A stretch of 64,000 nucleotides of DNA from Opisthorchis felineus (GCA_004794785.1 SJOL01006479.1:696724-760723), one strand, 5' to 3'. Counted from the first letter of the stretch, positions 48,045 to 62,600 are shown. Notes: a model not told the origin generated them from the sequence alone. Numbers and translations are program-made.

Positions 48045-51000
48045 TCATTGGTCCACACAGTGCAATCTAATTGTTTCGGTAGTGCAGGGAAGTTACTTCG
48101 GATGTGATGTAACGGCATATTAAGAGGGCTGAGATGCTACGAAGAAACGAAATCAAAGCAGACTGCTTCCAACACGCGTAGCAGCAGCCAACTACTACAA
48201 GGCTCAGGTAGAAAGACGCCGTCCGTCGTTTCGATTCACAACACACATTTTTGTGCGATGGCTCGCTGTGGTACCCGACAGCGTACTGAACGTCACCTCT
48301 CTGAGTCTGTTAGTACACAGGTTATGGTAATTGATAGTCATAATATAACTCAGAAGTTATGTGCACTAATAACAGTTTTTACCATGGTAGATAGTAGTTT
48401 ACAGTTACTAGCTGTACCATGATAAAATAAATACAGTGCGAATGGAATAAGTCAAAAGCTGACTTATCGTTTGTGGATAACTAATGAGAGTTCCTGGGTG
48501 AAAGTCCGGACGGCGGAAACGTGTTTTCTCCGCAGTATAGCCGCAACACGTGTTCCGTAATAGTCCGTGGACTTGAAGTGTTTGGCTGACTCCCTGCCCC
48601 CTGCGCGCGCGCGAGTATGTGCGTCGTGACTGTGTTGTGTCTTCCCATATATAGGAAGGTTTGACGTGTGTATAAAACATAGAATCACTCCGATGCGTAC
48701 AAGACGGGAACTGACTTGTTGTCGGTCAAGGTTGCGAGCGGGACAGGGTTTGTCACGTGATTTGTGTGCTTGCGGAGCAGGTGAGTCGCGTCATCCATTG
48801 AACACGGATGTACTAGACAAATCAAGTAAAGTTGGTCGAGGGAACAAGGAAATTTCCGCTACAAGTCCCTGGTCCGGCTACAGATAGCCTTCCAAGGAGT
48901 ATATAACTAGGAGGGAGATTATGCTTACATTGTTATCGAAGCTGTATCGCACAGACAGTCTTGGTGTAATGCGACTGTGAATATCCCTCCCTCTGTTAAG
49001 TTTGTGTCCAAAATGCGGCTGACCGTTTATCAGGTTTGTCAGTCTATCTGTATTCGAAATTTGCCAAAAGCATTTTACTCGAAATTCATTTGGGCTAACG
49101 CGTCTTCTAACTTTGATTAGTTGAAGCGAAAGTGAAAAATATTGTATGTTAGCTAGTGTAAGGTTTTTGTTTTTACTTTTTCGTCGCTACTGAATAGCTC
49201 GATCATCATTTAGTATTAAACGTCTACAAAACACGCGCGACTGATTGTAGAAATACACACGGGTGAACAGTTGGTATCGATGCAGCATGGTGGTTCAAGC
49301 CATCTCAAATGGTTTCATTTAACCGTAGAAACCTCGACTTCCGATTTGAATGGTCTGGACCACTTGATATTTCCACACCATATGGTTGCTTCATGGGTGT
49401 ATGTTCATCGATTTTTTAGTCTTTCAAGTGGTAAAATTACCAGTGCCAGAGAATTTAACGTCCCGTTTGTATTAAAGTGATTTTAACTACAATCTTAGAT
49501 TTTCCGAAACCTAAAATTGCAAAATAATCCAACGGGTTGCAATTAAAAGAGAATAATCGCCGGCACTGACCAACTCGCGATTTGGGTCACATGTGCGATA
49601 AATGGCCCACACTTGTATCTCCGGAATATCTTTGGATTTTCAGTGGACAATTTTAGTTGAACAGCAAGCATAAATTCCGATTGGCTTGTTTGTTCATCCA
49701 GATTTCAGAAATGACCGAACTCGGAAACATTTATTTGGATACAAGTTGGCATCGTTTTCTTTACCACTTCAACTATAGAAATCGGGTTATGATATTTACC
49801 TTTCTACTTTGCGCTAACTTACCGTAGCTGTGTGTAAACTTATGGTGAATACCTGAAATACACACAAACACAGCTGAATCCAGCTCAAAAGACTCGTTAT
49901 CCAGGAATTTTTGTACAGGTTGGAAACCCCACTAGGGTTGTTTTTGTAAACAATCATCTGGAGCCTAATTTTATATTGATCTGATACATTTGGAGCGACG
50001 GTTTCAACGGACATTCCGTTTTCAACGTCGCCACTAATTCATCAAATTTCAAGACGTGGTTTGGCCTATAAACTATTCCACAATTTACCGTTAGATCTTC
50101 GAAAACAACATCCAAATTAGGCAAGTCAGTTCCCATATGTCTTGAATGAATTACTCTGTGTTCGAAGCAGACCCACTATTTTAAATCCAGGCAGGTATTC
50201 GCTAAAGAACTTGCGGCATAATCTGTTAATTCGTTTGCATTTTAATAAACGATTTTATCCGACAGTGACTCAGGTAATACACAAGCTCATGAACCGATCA
50301 ATAGCATTCCATCATATTACGATCGATCAACCGCCTGAATGTGTCAGATGTGGATATGGTGCGTTGAATTTACGCTACTTTGTTCCGGAGTGGTTTCTAA
50401 GCTTCCTCATTAATTATGGGCTAAAAATCAGTATGGCACAAAATTAGTTTGGTCTGAAGGTGGCAAATCCATTTACTTAAGATAGTTAGGTACAACTCCA
50501 TGTCACCCAGCCTCACTCGCACCGCCACCAATTTGGATGTAGCTAACCGCACTACTTTGTAGAATGTGTGAAGTAAATAGTCCCACATTTTTGGCTTGCC
50601 CCCATGTTATTTCGGTGAAGGTCAGTGACAGTGCCAGGTATGCACAGAAATCAAATGCCAACTAATATGACAGCGGGTTACCGCATTCCTAGAGGAGTCA
50701 CCTAGGGTTGCGTCGGTCTGAAATTTTTGATCTGGAGATGTACAGCGACGTGGTTCGACAGTGAATGCGATACAACTTACAAGTGACTAGAGAGAATATA
50801 TCACACTAACCAGCCTATTAGACCGATACGGATAAACTTTGAGAAATTGAATCTGAACACAATTTGGACGAAAAACCACGCTTCATCAGGTTGACAACCT
50901 GTCCACAAAGCGTTGTCGTCAACATCGAACTTTCTAAAAGCGGTAGAAAAACTTGCACATTACCTCTTGTTTTAATGAACTTTGCTTGGCAGTGATCGCC

Positions 51001-52280
51001 GAACCTTGGAGTATATCTGCTGAAAGTATGGGAGTGTTAGTTTTCTTGCTGGATCTCTCGGAAACTGCCACAGAGAAGTAGTTTTGTGAGGGGAATTAGT
51101 TGTTCGACCAAAGGAGGACGCCCAGCCATGGTCATTCCCTTTAACACCAACAGGTTATATTGTTGCTCCTCAAACTCCAAGGTTTCAGCGATTGCCTTTC
51201 GGGTACAGATATTGCTAAAGGCTTCTAAAAGGGGAAATTTCGGCTGGTTTAGTGAACGTTTTGAGGGAATTCCGGTCTTCCAGTGGTTAATTTTATTTAG
51301 CCAAGCAGAATTTATACACGAAGGGCCAAAAGTCATCATCATTATCGACAGCATGAAATCAGTGTTCAACACTGATGATTCGCTGCCGCTGATTTCAAAG
51401 TAGCTGTCAGCCAATCTGAATAAACCATCTCTCATCAGTTTATAAATGCTATTAGCATTCAAAAATATTAGGCGCTTGGCTTTCCACCGAATAGGAACAG
51501 CACGTAGAGGATTGAAGTTTATATGTGAAGTGGATAGCTGTCGTCGTTTGAGTGGGAGGATTTCTGGGTGAGCAAAAATCCTTGAATCTTACGAAATTTT
51601 AAGTACGACTTCTAAATGCTGACTTGCGAACTTGTTCTTTCAGTGAATCAAAGTTAGATGAACTAGAGAATTGCAAGTGGAAAGAGGTGGGACGCATCAT
51701 TGGCTGATTTATCGATTACGATCAACTTGGTTTTACATCTGATGGATTTTTTTCAGGATGGAGAACCATGGTGGCATTTAAGTAGTGTGTTTCACAAATA
51801 TGTGAACACAGATATCAGGATTTTGCAAGACAAACGGAGGCGAATTACCGCTATTGGTCAACAACCTCTCTCGTAGAGAACGGATGGGTTTCAACTTTAG
51901 CAGGGAAATACGCATACTGCATATGGGGAAGTTAGCCGAGAATCACTATTAGTTATTCTGGTTGTTCTGTCGTGAACTGCTGTAAGGCGCCAACGAGTGT
52001 GCCAAGTAGTGCATCACTACTCAACACAACGACGCAGTGAATATGTCGACGTGTTTGGCGATGAAGAGTTGACAGTCAGAATGTCCAGGTCAGCGCATAA
52101 GCTAGTGGTCCTTTGTCCAACCTGAACATCTGACATTATCCTCATTGATAAAAGCAAATGTGAGGTGACAGATAACAAGCGGAAACGTTATGACCTGCAG
52201 CTGTATCTCTCAGACTGTAGTTGTCCCACAAGATCGTCCATATAATGTTGGCTGGAGGAATGTAGTAGTTAGTGTATTGT
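48045..52280. other. Gene-free stretch with a two-strand open region
   Basis: At 51037-51462 a 141-codon minus frame overlaps a 105-codon plus frame. Neither matches a family I know. At 49954-50136 (minus) 'VNCGIVYRPNHVLKFDELV' is faintly like the YRP motif of CR1-type endonucleases, with a frame change just after, which could be another LINE relic. A TATA-like 'gagtatataac' lies at 48897-48907 with no gene assigned. Confidence 0.35.
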
Positions 52281-52284
52281 TCTT

Positions 52285-52400
52285 GATCCACCACTATGCA
52301 CACGAGGCTGTACGAAACTCTCTGACAATCGACTATCGGCTTCACCCTTCTGGGAGGTCATCAGGCAGACCTATTCCCCAAGTCTTATACGGAGCTTGAA
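52285..52400 (-). repeat. Family B locus 4, decayed hammerhead
   Basis: Collinear but diverged copy of the core region: 'actatgcacacgaggctgta', 'ctatcggcttcacccttctg', 'aggtcatcaggcagacctat' and 'tccccaagtcttata'. On the minus strand CUGAUGA is intact (52364-52358), but GAAA reads GAAG and stem II is broken. It is an old insertion. Confidence 0.6.
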
Positions 52401-55400
52401 TGTGTGTTTGAGTAAATTTAAACACTGGAACAGAAGTAGGTTTCTGTTCACCACATTCAGCTGAGTACCATTGTAGTATTTGGTGCATTTTACTTGGATT
52501 CAGCATCTAGATAGCGTGTTGTTTTGCCACTCTGTGTGGCCAAACGTCAGACAAGATAGGTGAAACGATATGCAGTAAGAACTTGCCACGCGGAATGACC
52601 GAGGGTGAGTTCTCCAGTAAGGTTGGTGATGTGGAGGGTGTTGTATTTAACCGCCCGTCTGTTCGGTATGAAGTCATCCCAAGTATGATGCACCTTGGAA
52701 AACAGCTAGGTTGGCTGATTACCTAGAGGTTTGGGCTCGGCTTTCAACTGCGGCAAACGTGAGGACTCACTCCGAGTGTCATAACAGTAATTTGGCGGCG
52801 CTGGCAAAAAGCGGTTGAAAAAGAGGTCTTATAGGCTTACAGGATTTATGCTGCAGTCGCTCCTAATAACCATGTGTGCTTCGGTGAAGTCGTCGAGTGT
52901 CCTACTCAATCTGACGAATGAAAAACAAAACAGCGACTGAAAAGATTAGTTAATTTTATCCTGTCCCACAAGTGGATCGTAAACAACTTTTAAAAAATCA
53001 GTACGAGGAAAGTGCACTGCTGCTGACAGGACGCTGATAAAGCATTCGACTGAGTTAAACGCCTATTTGTTGAAAGAAATACATATCATTCTTATGTTAG
53101 CGCCTTGTCAACTGCTGGGCGTTTTCGCAATGTAAGCATAGTTAACAGCAACCAGTTGCTTGTGAAAAGTTACTCGTAAAAATGTAAAAATGTTGCAGGT
53201 GAACAGAAGTAGACCGATGGTGAATTGCATCCAAATAGCACAGTGGAACAGTAAATAGGTTCCCAACTGACGAAATCGGAAAACAATGTTTTTTTGCTTC
53301 AGAAGTCACACCCTGATTTGAGTGGGCTGAACGAAAAAAAAATTTCAAAGCGGAGTGGTAGTCTACTGAACCTGTTGTGGGAGTTCTTAGAACAATGGTG
53401 CGGTCACGCCTCACCGATTGGCGAGTACTGAATTACTGAATCAGCTTCCAGGCCTTGATCGGGATTCTTACTGCTTAGGCAGATCTTTGTTTATGTGCTC
53501 GTTCACGTTTTGATTGTCTCTCAGCTCTCTCTGCCTACGCTCATTCATCAGCTAGGATGTTTACACTTACCAGTCAGAAGTGAGTTTACATATGTTTTCG
53601 TTGCAGATTGTGAGCGCTTGTCTTGAAAATCAGCATACAGTCAGAGGACCAATCTCCTCTGTGCTTCACAACCCTTGGTAATAACATCAAGACATGCTGG
53701 TTAAATAACCCGACCCCGTAGCGTTCCCAAGTTTTTTAGGAAGTGAATTGTGTAGGTGACTCCTGTTTACTAATATATAAAACCCGCAGGCCTTACTGCG
53801 TGCCTGGTCTGGAAAGTGGGCCCACTGATTTTCAGTCGGATTGAAGGTTTTGAAGGACGCCGGGACTAGAGCTCCAATTACCACATCGTTTTTTAGCCAA
53901 AGAGTGATGAGCTTTGTAGAACTGTTTCATCTTCGTGTGTATGCGTATGGAGATATCGGTGATAGGATTTTTTCAGTTATGTTTAACGGATCCTAAAACT
54001 GTCACTGCACTACCAAAACAGCTGTCTGTGTAGGTGAGAGAACCAGGTGATGGACAGGTGCATCAGCGCCATAGAAATTATCTGTAATAACTCACTAACG
54101 ATTCACGTGTGCATTAACATAGATTCCGGACACAAGCAACTCCCCTTTAGTGCTAGGTCAACCTACCTAGAGCAGTTAGTGGAAGTGGACTATGTAGAAT
54201 AACCTGGTTAAATGACACCACAAAATTTACTTCACATTTATTAGAAATTAGCACCTTACCCAAATCCCGTTTTTTTGTGTATCTTTCGAGATGTCAAACA
54301 CCAAATCAGAAAGTCAAACATAATTTTACTGAATTCGACCCTGCTTCAAACATAAGAGGTTGAGACAGCGCCATGTTAGTTGAAATTTTCGTCACTTTCT
54401 ATGACTACTCCCTCCGTCTTCCAAAAATTTCCAAGAAACGGAAAGCGTTTGCGCCAAAGGTAGTCTCAGATGTTATATTTCTAACATTGCACACTGTCTC
54501 TTCCGGTGTTCGGACCGGTTTCCTTGAGCACCAAGCATAGCCTGTTTTCACAGAGAACCCAGCACTATTTACTGGTTTTTAATCTGATAAGAATACTTCA
54601 GGCAACCCTTGCTCAAGGACGGGTAAAGTTGAAGTGCCATTCTCCAATCAGACCTGGCAATAAACTGTTTTTTGAGACTGTCAGATAAAGATCTGCATTC
54701 ACCACCCATAGGGCAACTTTCCATCGAGCCATTCCTTTCAAAATCTCTCTGGAAGTGACACGTGGAGATTTTATGTCACTGCCAACAATCATGTTTTTTA
54801 CCAAATTTTCTATATCCCAGTAGCAAGTAACAATCTTAGAAACTCTTGGCTTGAGCAATCTTGAATTTAACACAGAATGCGCTAACTACTTCGTGGTTGG
54901 TGTTGTAGTTTTTAAGTCTGTTTCCCCGCAATCCTGCTTTACGGACGGCTTAGTTCGCCACTTATCACGTTCAGGTGTTATTATCCACGTTTCTACTTTC
55001 TTTCTTAAGCATCCAGCGTGGCTCGGTATATGTTGCGCTAGGTTTCTCGAGTTGATAAGAGATTTGTCTTTGACCAGTCTGCTGTGACTTGTGCTACGAG
55101 GAAGACTGACTGGCACACAAATGTGAGGTTTGGTGCCGATCCAACTTAGTCTTGCAGTAAAGTCTTTACAGTTCTCGGGTGTGAGGAGCATATCAAGCAG
55201 TGTGACCAAATCACTTAGGTTGTTCAAAATAGCTCGTAGTTCTGAGCGACCTGGTCCGACAAGTATTGTATATCTGGGTAAAAGCTCAAAGCCAGTGTTA
55301 CCGTGAGCATATCAACACAATACACATGAAACGCCTTGTAGAAATCGACCAAAAAGTCTTGTCGAGGAGGTCATTTGATCAATATGCATACGGTGTTGCC

Positions 55401-57420
55401 TGAATGAATCGAATCAGGAATGTTACGTGAAGCGCAGTCATTGGGATTTCAGACTGCGTACGGTTATTTTGAACGCTTGGTTTGGGTCAAATTATTGGCT
55501 CATGTACTTTGTGACTGTTTGGGTTGGTTTAGAGTTTCTTTCTGTCACGAGCTGTTTTTCCCATGACTGTTCTAGCCTTCAGTCGAGGTAGACTCTGATT
55601 TTTGAGAAGGCACATTTTCTCCGCATATGTTCGTGAACCAATATCTCTTCTGAAGGGTGCAGTTATCGGGCTTAGGTCCCATCCAAAGCCGAATGGGACA
55701 ATTCGTGGTCAGTACATCTTTGCGCTCACAAAATATAGACGTTCCTTCTTCCATATGTTTTAAAACAATGGAGTATGTTGTGCTGAGGATCAAGCTAACA
55801 TCACAAACAAGCATGTGATTTGTAGCGAAAGTTTTCCGGTATTACATGCTGCCTCTTTGGGGTCTGCTGTTACTGGTAGTGTGATAAAAATCCAGAAGGT
55901 TTTCTTTTATTCATGACCATAATGCTGTTTCCCATAAAGATTATTGAGGTCTTGAAATCCACCACGATTCCTCGGTCATACTCAAGTAATTTCTACGGCG
56001 TTAAATCGTTCGAGCGTAATTGGGATGCATTCCGATTGGAGCTTGCAAACCAGGAACACACATGACCATATGAAGGTTAAACGCATCTGGTGTATTTCTG
56101 ATGTGTCCCAAATAACAACCACACTCTGATCCGTGTTCTGTAAACATTGGGCTGCAAACAATGCACAGTATTGGTGAGCTGCCTTGGTGGTGTGTAAAAC
56201 GTCTTAAGGTATGGGCGTGTTACCAGCCCACAAATCTCCGAAAGCATTTCCAGCAGTTGAAAGTAGTTTTTTCCGCAACATTTGGCTACGTGCCACGTGC
56301 CCTATTGATTTGCGTGAACAAAGTGGAGAAGTAGAATTTCAGGAATTTACGTTGTTGATATAACCACACCAGTATCCAAAAAAGGATCTGAGAACGGCCA
56401 AAAGCAACCATGTAGTGTACAGAAAGTTTTGAGAAATCAATCGAAAGGACATCAAATTAATTGGCAACTCGGCAGTAATACCAAACGTTACTAGTCAGCG
56501 GTTTAGTTTCGTCTACATACAGGTCATTAGCGTACAACGACCTAAGTAGCTGAGGGTCTTTTTCCATCCTCGTCGCGTCCACGCACTGCGGGAACTTTTG
56601 AATAGCTTAAATTCCGTAGAACGAACGAAGTTGCAACAACACAGGTAAAACCAAGAGAGACTTGCTCATGAAACCGGGATGATCCCTTGCTCCGGTATCA
56701 CATATGAATAGTCAACTTAGGTGTTCCTGTCTCAAAGTTACAAATTAGAGAACACCGATGGAAATGAGTCGCTGAAATTCATAAGGCTTCCGCGAAATAT
56801 AAATTATTTCAGTCTAGACAAAAAAGATTCTGTCAAAGATGGCAGGGACAAAACAGTAAGACGGTCAAAAATTGGGAAGTTCACCTAGACGTCTCACTGA
56901 CGTTCAATTTGCCCATACTTCTGGTAGTCGAAATTTGAACCAGTGGGCATAAAGATGAACTTTCTGGAAATGTGATGCTCTTGGTCGTATCAATGAGTTA
57001 CACTCATTATTCTTGTTACACAATAGTGTACCTAACCTCACGGTTTCTCTAATAGAAATTGGTGGACACCAAACGAGGAAAACCTCAGAACCTGGTATAA
57101 TGTCCAGTACGACGAATATTCTGAATTCTACCGTATTCATAACCAACTTGGCGTTTAGAATGAACCCTTGCTTATGTTGTTTTTGAACTGAATTTGACGC
57201 GCAAAACCAGTTTGGGAATTCAGGTGGGTCAAGTTCCCAACTAACTGCGCAAACTTAACTGAGAAATTTTCTAATAACTCAATGCTTCAATCACTATAGA
57301 ACAAAATAATCAGAGTCACAAAGAATAGTTTTTGACTAATGCTGCTTCTCAGGAGTATGGGGATAGTGACCAAAGTTCATCGGTCATACCCTGTTTTTGA
57401 TTCATCGGCGTTGACGACTA
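52400..57420. other. Gene-free stretch
   Basis: 5 kb with overlapping short frames on both strands (longest 113 codons, 54886-55227 minus). No motif, repeat or RNA structure that I can support. Confidence 0.45.
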
Positions 57421-57475
57421 AGCCTGGTTGATGAGCCTGAAATAGGGTGAAACAAGTAGTGGCTCATCAGCGTAC
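57421..57475 (+). ncRNA. Weak hammerhead-like motif
   Basis: UUGAUGA (57428-57434), GCCU/GGGU stem II with two wobbles (57435-57438 and 57445-57448), GAAA (57449-57452), then C-AA-G-U-A giving a GUA triplet. Core position 3 is U and stem I does not form. 'ttgatgagcc' also pairs with 'ggctcatca' at 57461-57469, an alternative hairpin. It could be a decayed ribozyme or chance. Confidence 0.3.
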
Positions 57476-58321
57476 CCATCTTGGCATACGACGTACACGA
57501 TGAGTTTCACTTACTACTGCTGAACATATTTATGAAGCACAGTAATGTCAGAGTTTTATTTCGCCGAAAACTCGCTTTCCACTTTTTGTCATCTGTCAGA
57601 AAAGTCAGTTGTTGGAAAACGTTGTTTGTCGCGACAGGATGGTGACAAGTGCTTAGAAAAGGTTAGTCATGTGTCAAGAGATGGTAAGGATTCCTCCATT
57701 CAAAGTTCAGGATTTATTTGTATGTATCTCAGCGGTCATAGAGAGTATATTCCAGTTCATTGTAAGCAGTATTAATAAAATTGAAATGTCCTTGCGGCGC
57801 TTTCAAAGATATTCTCCTGCAGGATATCTGTGTTATCATTCCGTTCAAAAAACACCTCTTCCAGAGCTTGAAATGCCGCTACAGCACACCGCTTGCTGAA
57901 GGAAAGTGTAAGCCAATCATATCTTGAAATGACTTGAAATCTCAGTGACGATTTGGTGGCCAAACTAATTTTGTCGAGTAAGACTGTTTCAAAATGGTAA
58001 TAAGCAGCTGAAAAAGAGCACATCTTTTATCCCCTCTGCAGGAAACGTCTTAGTGATCGCCCTGAATGGACACATTTGATGGCACCGAGAATAAGCAACA
58101 GGATGTCAGTAATGTAAGTTAATCACGCAAGTTTTACTGACATTTTTCTTGCAAGGGTGAGAACACCACCGGTTCAAATTAATAGTCAACACTTGTATAT
58201 GTGACATAGTGTAACAAACGAGCACAATCTGAAATTTACTCCAAGGTTTGACCAAGGACACAAGCAGCAACAGGTGCAGTACATCCAAAAGCTGTATGTG
58301 TATACCTCGTACAAACAGGAT

Positions 58322-58468
58322 CAACCCTTAGCGAAATATACTCACTTTGATACCTGTTTGATTTTTACCGGATACCTAACTGAATCTCTTGTTTGTGATG
58401 TTCTTCTTCAACTGAACGTGGCGAAGAGTTTTCAGCAACCCTATGAGTAGTTTGTTATGACCAACCCT
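58322..58468. repeat. Family B locus 5, fragment with inverted halves
   Basis: Left half 'gcgaaatatactcactttga' to 'ttcttcaactgaacgtgg' is the forward unit start. The right half 'gaagagttttcagcaaccct' to 'agtagtttgttatga' is the unit's 3' end on the other strand. The ribozyme itself is deleted. A possible target-site duplication 'caaccct' flanks it (58322-58328, 58462-58468). Confidence 0.6.
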
Positions 58469-59009
58469 AATTTGATATTTGTCTTTCGGAATGCTTCAAA
58501 GGCTTGGAATAAACCAACCACAGCGAATTATTCTTTCGTTTTCCCCGTTTGAGCTAAACATGTGCTACTACTACTTTTGAGTGAGAAAGCCCTGAAAGTT
58601 CAATCATAATCGAGAAGTGGTCGAATTCATGTGCAGCTAAAAAACATAGCCTTCGTGATATGCCCTTATTAGGAATATCAGAGACGGTTGTTTCATCGAT
58701 GGCCGTTGCAAAATTGGTGGATGAGTCTAGTCGATCTGCCGGTTTTAGATTTTATGACTCATTCATCATGACGAAACGGCTTGAAATGTATTCGCGGAAT
58801 AAATCTTAAGGGATCGCAAAGCGGCTGTCATATACTGAAACGATGCATGGAATTTGCACACAACGGAAAGTACAGCATTATCGATCATTAGCTCGTGTCG
58901 TGACCAGCGAACGGATTAATTTTCGCGCAAAAATCGTGGAAACCAGACATATAGCATGACGTCAAAACTGGCCTTTTTTACCCTGGCAAACATGCCACAT
59001 CAATCTACT

Positions 59010-59620
59010 TCTCAGTGGCACACTCAACTGGATATCTCGTTTGTGGTGTTCTATCACCGAATGTACTGTACCAGAGGCATCTCATGTTTTAGTAGACACA
59101 ATATCTGAGATATCGCAGTAGAAGTTCTTGGTTGAAAAAATCAAGTTTTCTTAAATATCTTCGACTGCCTGCGGCCTGTTTCGCCTTTCGTTGGCCTCGT
59201 AGAGTGGGTGTAATCCATGAGTTTCCACCAACCTTATGTTCTACTTGGTAACGAGACTGTATCCAATTGTTGAGTGGTATCCAGTTGCAAATTACTTCGG
59301 GGTTATGGGAGAGTTATCTGGTCCTCTGGCGTTTGATATTCGTCATCTAAATGTGTTACTGAAACACAAGGTGGTCATTGTGCAGTACGTTCATTTGAGG
59401 AGTATGATAAAGGAGATACATAGCTGTGTCCGCTATCAACAATGCAATTTACAAGTGAGTGTATCACGTTGGTTGCACACAATTTGGTGTTCAGGTAGAA
59501 CATAAAATTGAAGGAAACTCTGGACTACACCCAACTTATGAGACTCAAGAAAGGTGAAACCGGACTTGGGTCGTCGAGGACTTAGCAGAACTATTCTGAG
59601 TAATCTGTTTTATCAGGAGA
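59010..59620. repeat. Family B locus 6, divergent inverted pair
   Basis: Forward half at 59010-59250 runs from 'ggatatctcgtttgtggtgt' through 'cttatgttctacttgg'. Inverted half at 59485-59620 runs from 'aggtagaacataaaattgaa' through 'ttctgagtaatctg'. Each half carries a ruined hammerhead: minus at about 59165-59205 (core disrupted) and plus at about 59531-59570 (CUUAUGA in place of CUGAUGA, GUC changed to GAC). About 230 bp of unrelated sequence lies between them. Confidence 0.65.
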
Positions 59621-62600
59621 TCATGAATTTTTTAGAACATCAGGGCGGCTGTCTTATCTGATCATGCACTAGGTGCGAGTAGCTGAACTTCTGGCAATCA
59701 GCCAAAGGCATCAAGAAGTAATTATGGCCCGAAACACAACGTGTTCATGACTATCCGAACACCAAGAAAGTTCTTGGTCGCAAAGCTCGGTTAAAGTGGT
59801 ATCCCTCGGTTGGCGATAAATGGATGCTTGCATTCAGCTAACACATGCCTCAAGAGTTTTGGGGGAGACTTTGCCTTTTATTTCCAAGCATCAAAACTCT
59901 GTGATTGTATTTGCCACTTCCCTTTGTTTTTTCCCTACTTGTGGTGTTCTCCATGAAGTAAGTGTCTGTTTTCCCTTCCATTCAAACGACCATCTCAACT
60001 TCCATCCTTGTGGTGTTTCCTTGATTCGCCTTGTGAATCTTGTTTGATAATTGTTTATTCGATACTTGCCGATAGTACTGTAATTAGGCGATGTGAAGTA
60101 GGAAAACTCAGCCCTATAAAATATCTTGTCCTTTACAACTTCTAAACTTTCTGTGATAAGTAAATCCCCTGTTGATAACTGTCTGGTTGGCAGGTGAATC
60201 TTCTTCAAATGAGTAACAAAAAGGGACGAAACTTTCCAAACTACTACGTCTGACTGATCCTACCAGTAAGAACAACCTCGAGAGAGACTAAAGGTCCAAT
60301 ACATGAAGACTTCAGTCGTTAACTGCGAACTAAAAGGGTCTTATAAGTAACAGTGTGGGAAATGGTAACTGTGAATTAAGACTGCAGTGTGTTTAAGTTC
60401 ACGATGGTTAATTTCTGGCTCGGTGCGTAATGTGATGAATCACTGATTTTCGCGAATTTTGTGTTGATGCTTTGATTAGCATAATTTCATTAGAAGCGGA
60501 TAGAATTTAGCATGCTCCACCGTACTTTGAATTTCGATCTGCTTGGGTTACGTGAACTAAAATAATTGACCTTCAGTTCGAGGCCACTGTGTGTAGTTGC
60601 CTCGCGTGCTGCTTGAGGCGTGGCGACCGTTTCGGCAATTATTCACAGGAGTTCATTAACGCCAGATCATGTGACGTGAACTGCATAACTGACCGGAAGA
60701 TGATTCTACATCCAGTTAAAATTAACTTCAGGCGAGCTATTGATTGGTCACGGATAGCCGATCTGCAGGGTGGTTAAAATGCGTGTGGACAGGATTTTTC
60801 AATCACACTGGTGGTCCAGTAGTGACCGGCTTCTGGAGTGAGGATTCCTCAGATGCAACGCTTGTGAACAGCCACTCTAGACATGTGACCAGATTAACGA
60901 TGGACCTTCGGACATTCTGGAGGGCAATTAACCGTTTATGTTCTTCAGTTTATTTTCACTCGTAAGCTGGCAGTCAAGACCAACGAAGAATTTTTCATTT
61001 ATATATTCTAAACTGTGGATGTTCATACTCGTGTTAACAAGGTGACTGGTTCAGGTTTTCTAAGCTTCAGAGAACTATGGCATAGGTCATTTCATGTCCC
61101 GTTGGCTGTTTTGTTGAGTCACTTTCATGCTGTCATATGTAGATGGGTCCAGTTCGACACAGTGATCGACCCAGTAGAAAAAGGACACTGTGGTTCCTGC
61201 AACTCTCATTACTCTCCCTCGCCACTGTGCGCTGATGATAACTTGGACCAATGTTGACATTTTTGTAACCAGTTTTACACGCTGAACTGTCAAAAGTCCC
61301 ATCAGCAACACTGTTGACAAGGTTCGGGGACGTGTATAAAATCCACGTCTAATCAATTTGCTGCGGCACACCGCTTATTCGCTACCACTAACAATGTATT
61401 TCCAGGTCTACATATGTCGGGCAATCATAAACATCAGAGAGAACCACACATTCGTTCGGTCATCAAGCCGACAGTTGTGCGCCGTGGCAAGTTTGCAGAA
61501 AAAACAGTCTGTAGTTTGACCTCCGATCATGAAGTTATCGTAAATAACACGACCAAACCACACGGAGCTGTATCAGCCAAAGTGTTTATGCTCATAGCAG
61601 TTCTATGCCTACCGTAAACACGGTCATAAACAGACGTAAACTTACATGCGCTTTCCACACATGGACACATTGAGTTGGTTTCAGTCTTGTTATTGAAGAT
61701 GTCTTACCAGTGCAATTCTCTTCCGACCTGGTAGTAAACAACGCCGTTACAACAGAAAGTGTCTCCACGAGGCACTTTAGCATAAAGTAGTAGGTCCCAA
61801 CCGTGTGGATACAAACTTCAACCGCAGCTAAGAAATAAGAGGCTGGGGAATGAAAGCTCCTCTACTTGAAGACATCAGTTACTGGGAAAATGATTTCAGG
61901 TCATATTCTTCTTCTATTTGGAACAATTTTCACCCGACCTGACAAGTATACAACCATGTGTTTTCATTCTCCATTCACTACCAAGTCATACTTAGTGTTG
62001 ATAAAACGCATGCAAACCAGAAGTGTGTATTTTCACTGCAAGAAGGGTTAAAGTTAACACAGGTTAGAGCGGAACGTGTTGCGAAAATAAAGTTACATTT
62101 TTGTAGGGCATCTTATCTGGGTTTTTATGTGCGTTCCCAACAGACTCATCTCAGGGTTTCAGTTGTTGACGAAGGCATCAGGCTCAAGCGTGCTCCCAGT
62201 CCCACTCACGCCTGGGTACCAGTACGTTGGAAAAGTTGTATCGCTTACTCATTCAATGTTACATAATCATTCATCGCGGAACATAAAGCACGTATCCTCC
62301 TAAATGAACCTTAATAATGATGCTGAACAACGTTACTTTGTGCCAAATGATATCCTTTTGAACGCAGTGTGGGTGCCGTCGGTAACGCAAAAGAAACAAT
62401 CGATACCACAGTGAATCTTCGAACCGCGAGGAAGGTGGGCCTGGCTAAGGAGCAGTTGGGTGGGCAAAAGAAATTCACGTTATCACAGCCTCAGCCGTGG
62501 CGTGAAGTGGTGTGAGTATATATGGCCCTACGAGTTGCTTCCTCAGCTCGTCACATATATGAAGTCACCGCTAAACTGTCATTTCATTCAGTCGACAGAT

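Noticed and set aside
47636..48118. Poly-Ile, poly-Asp and poly-Met frames
   Set aside because: Translations of a GAT microsatellite.
57361..57480. Confident hammerhead call
   Set aside because: No stem I, a core change at position 3, and a competing hairpin; kept only as a weak candidate.
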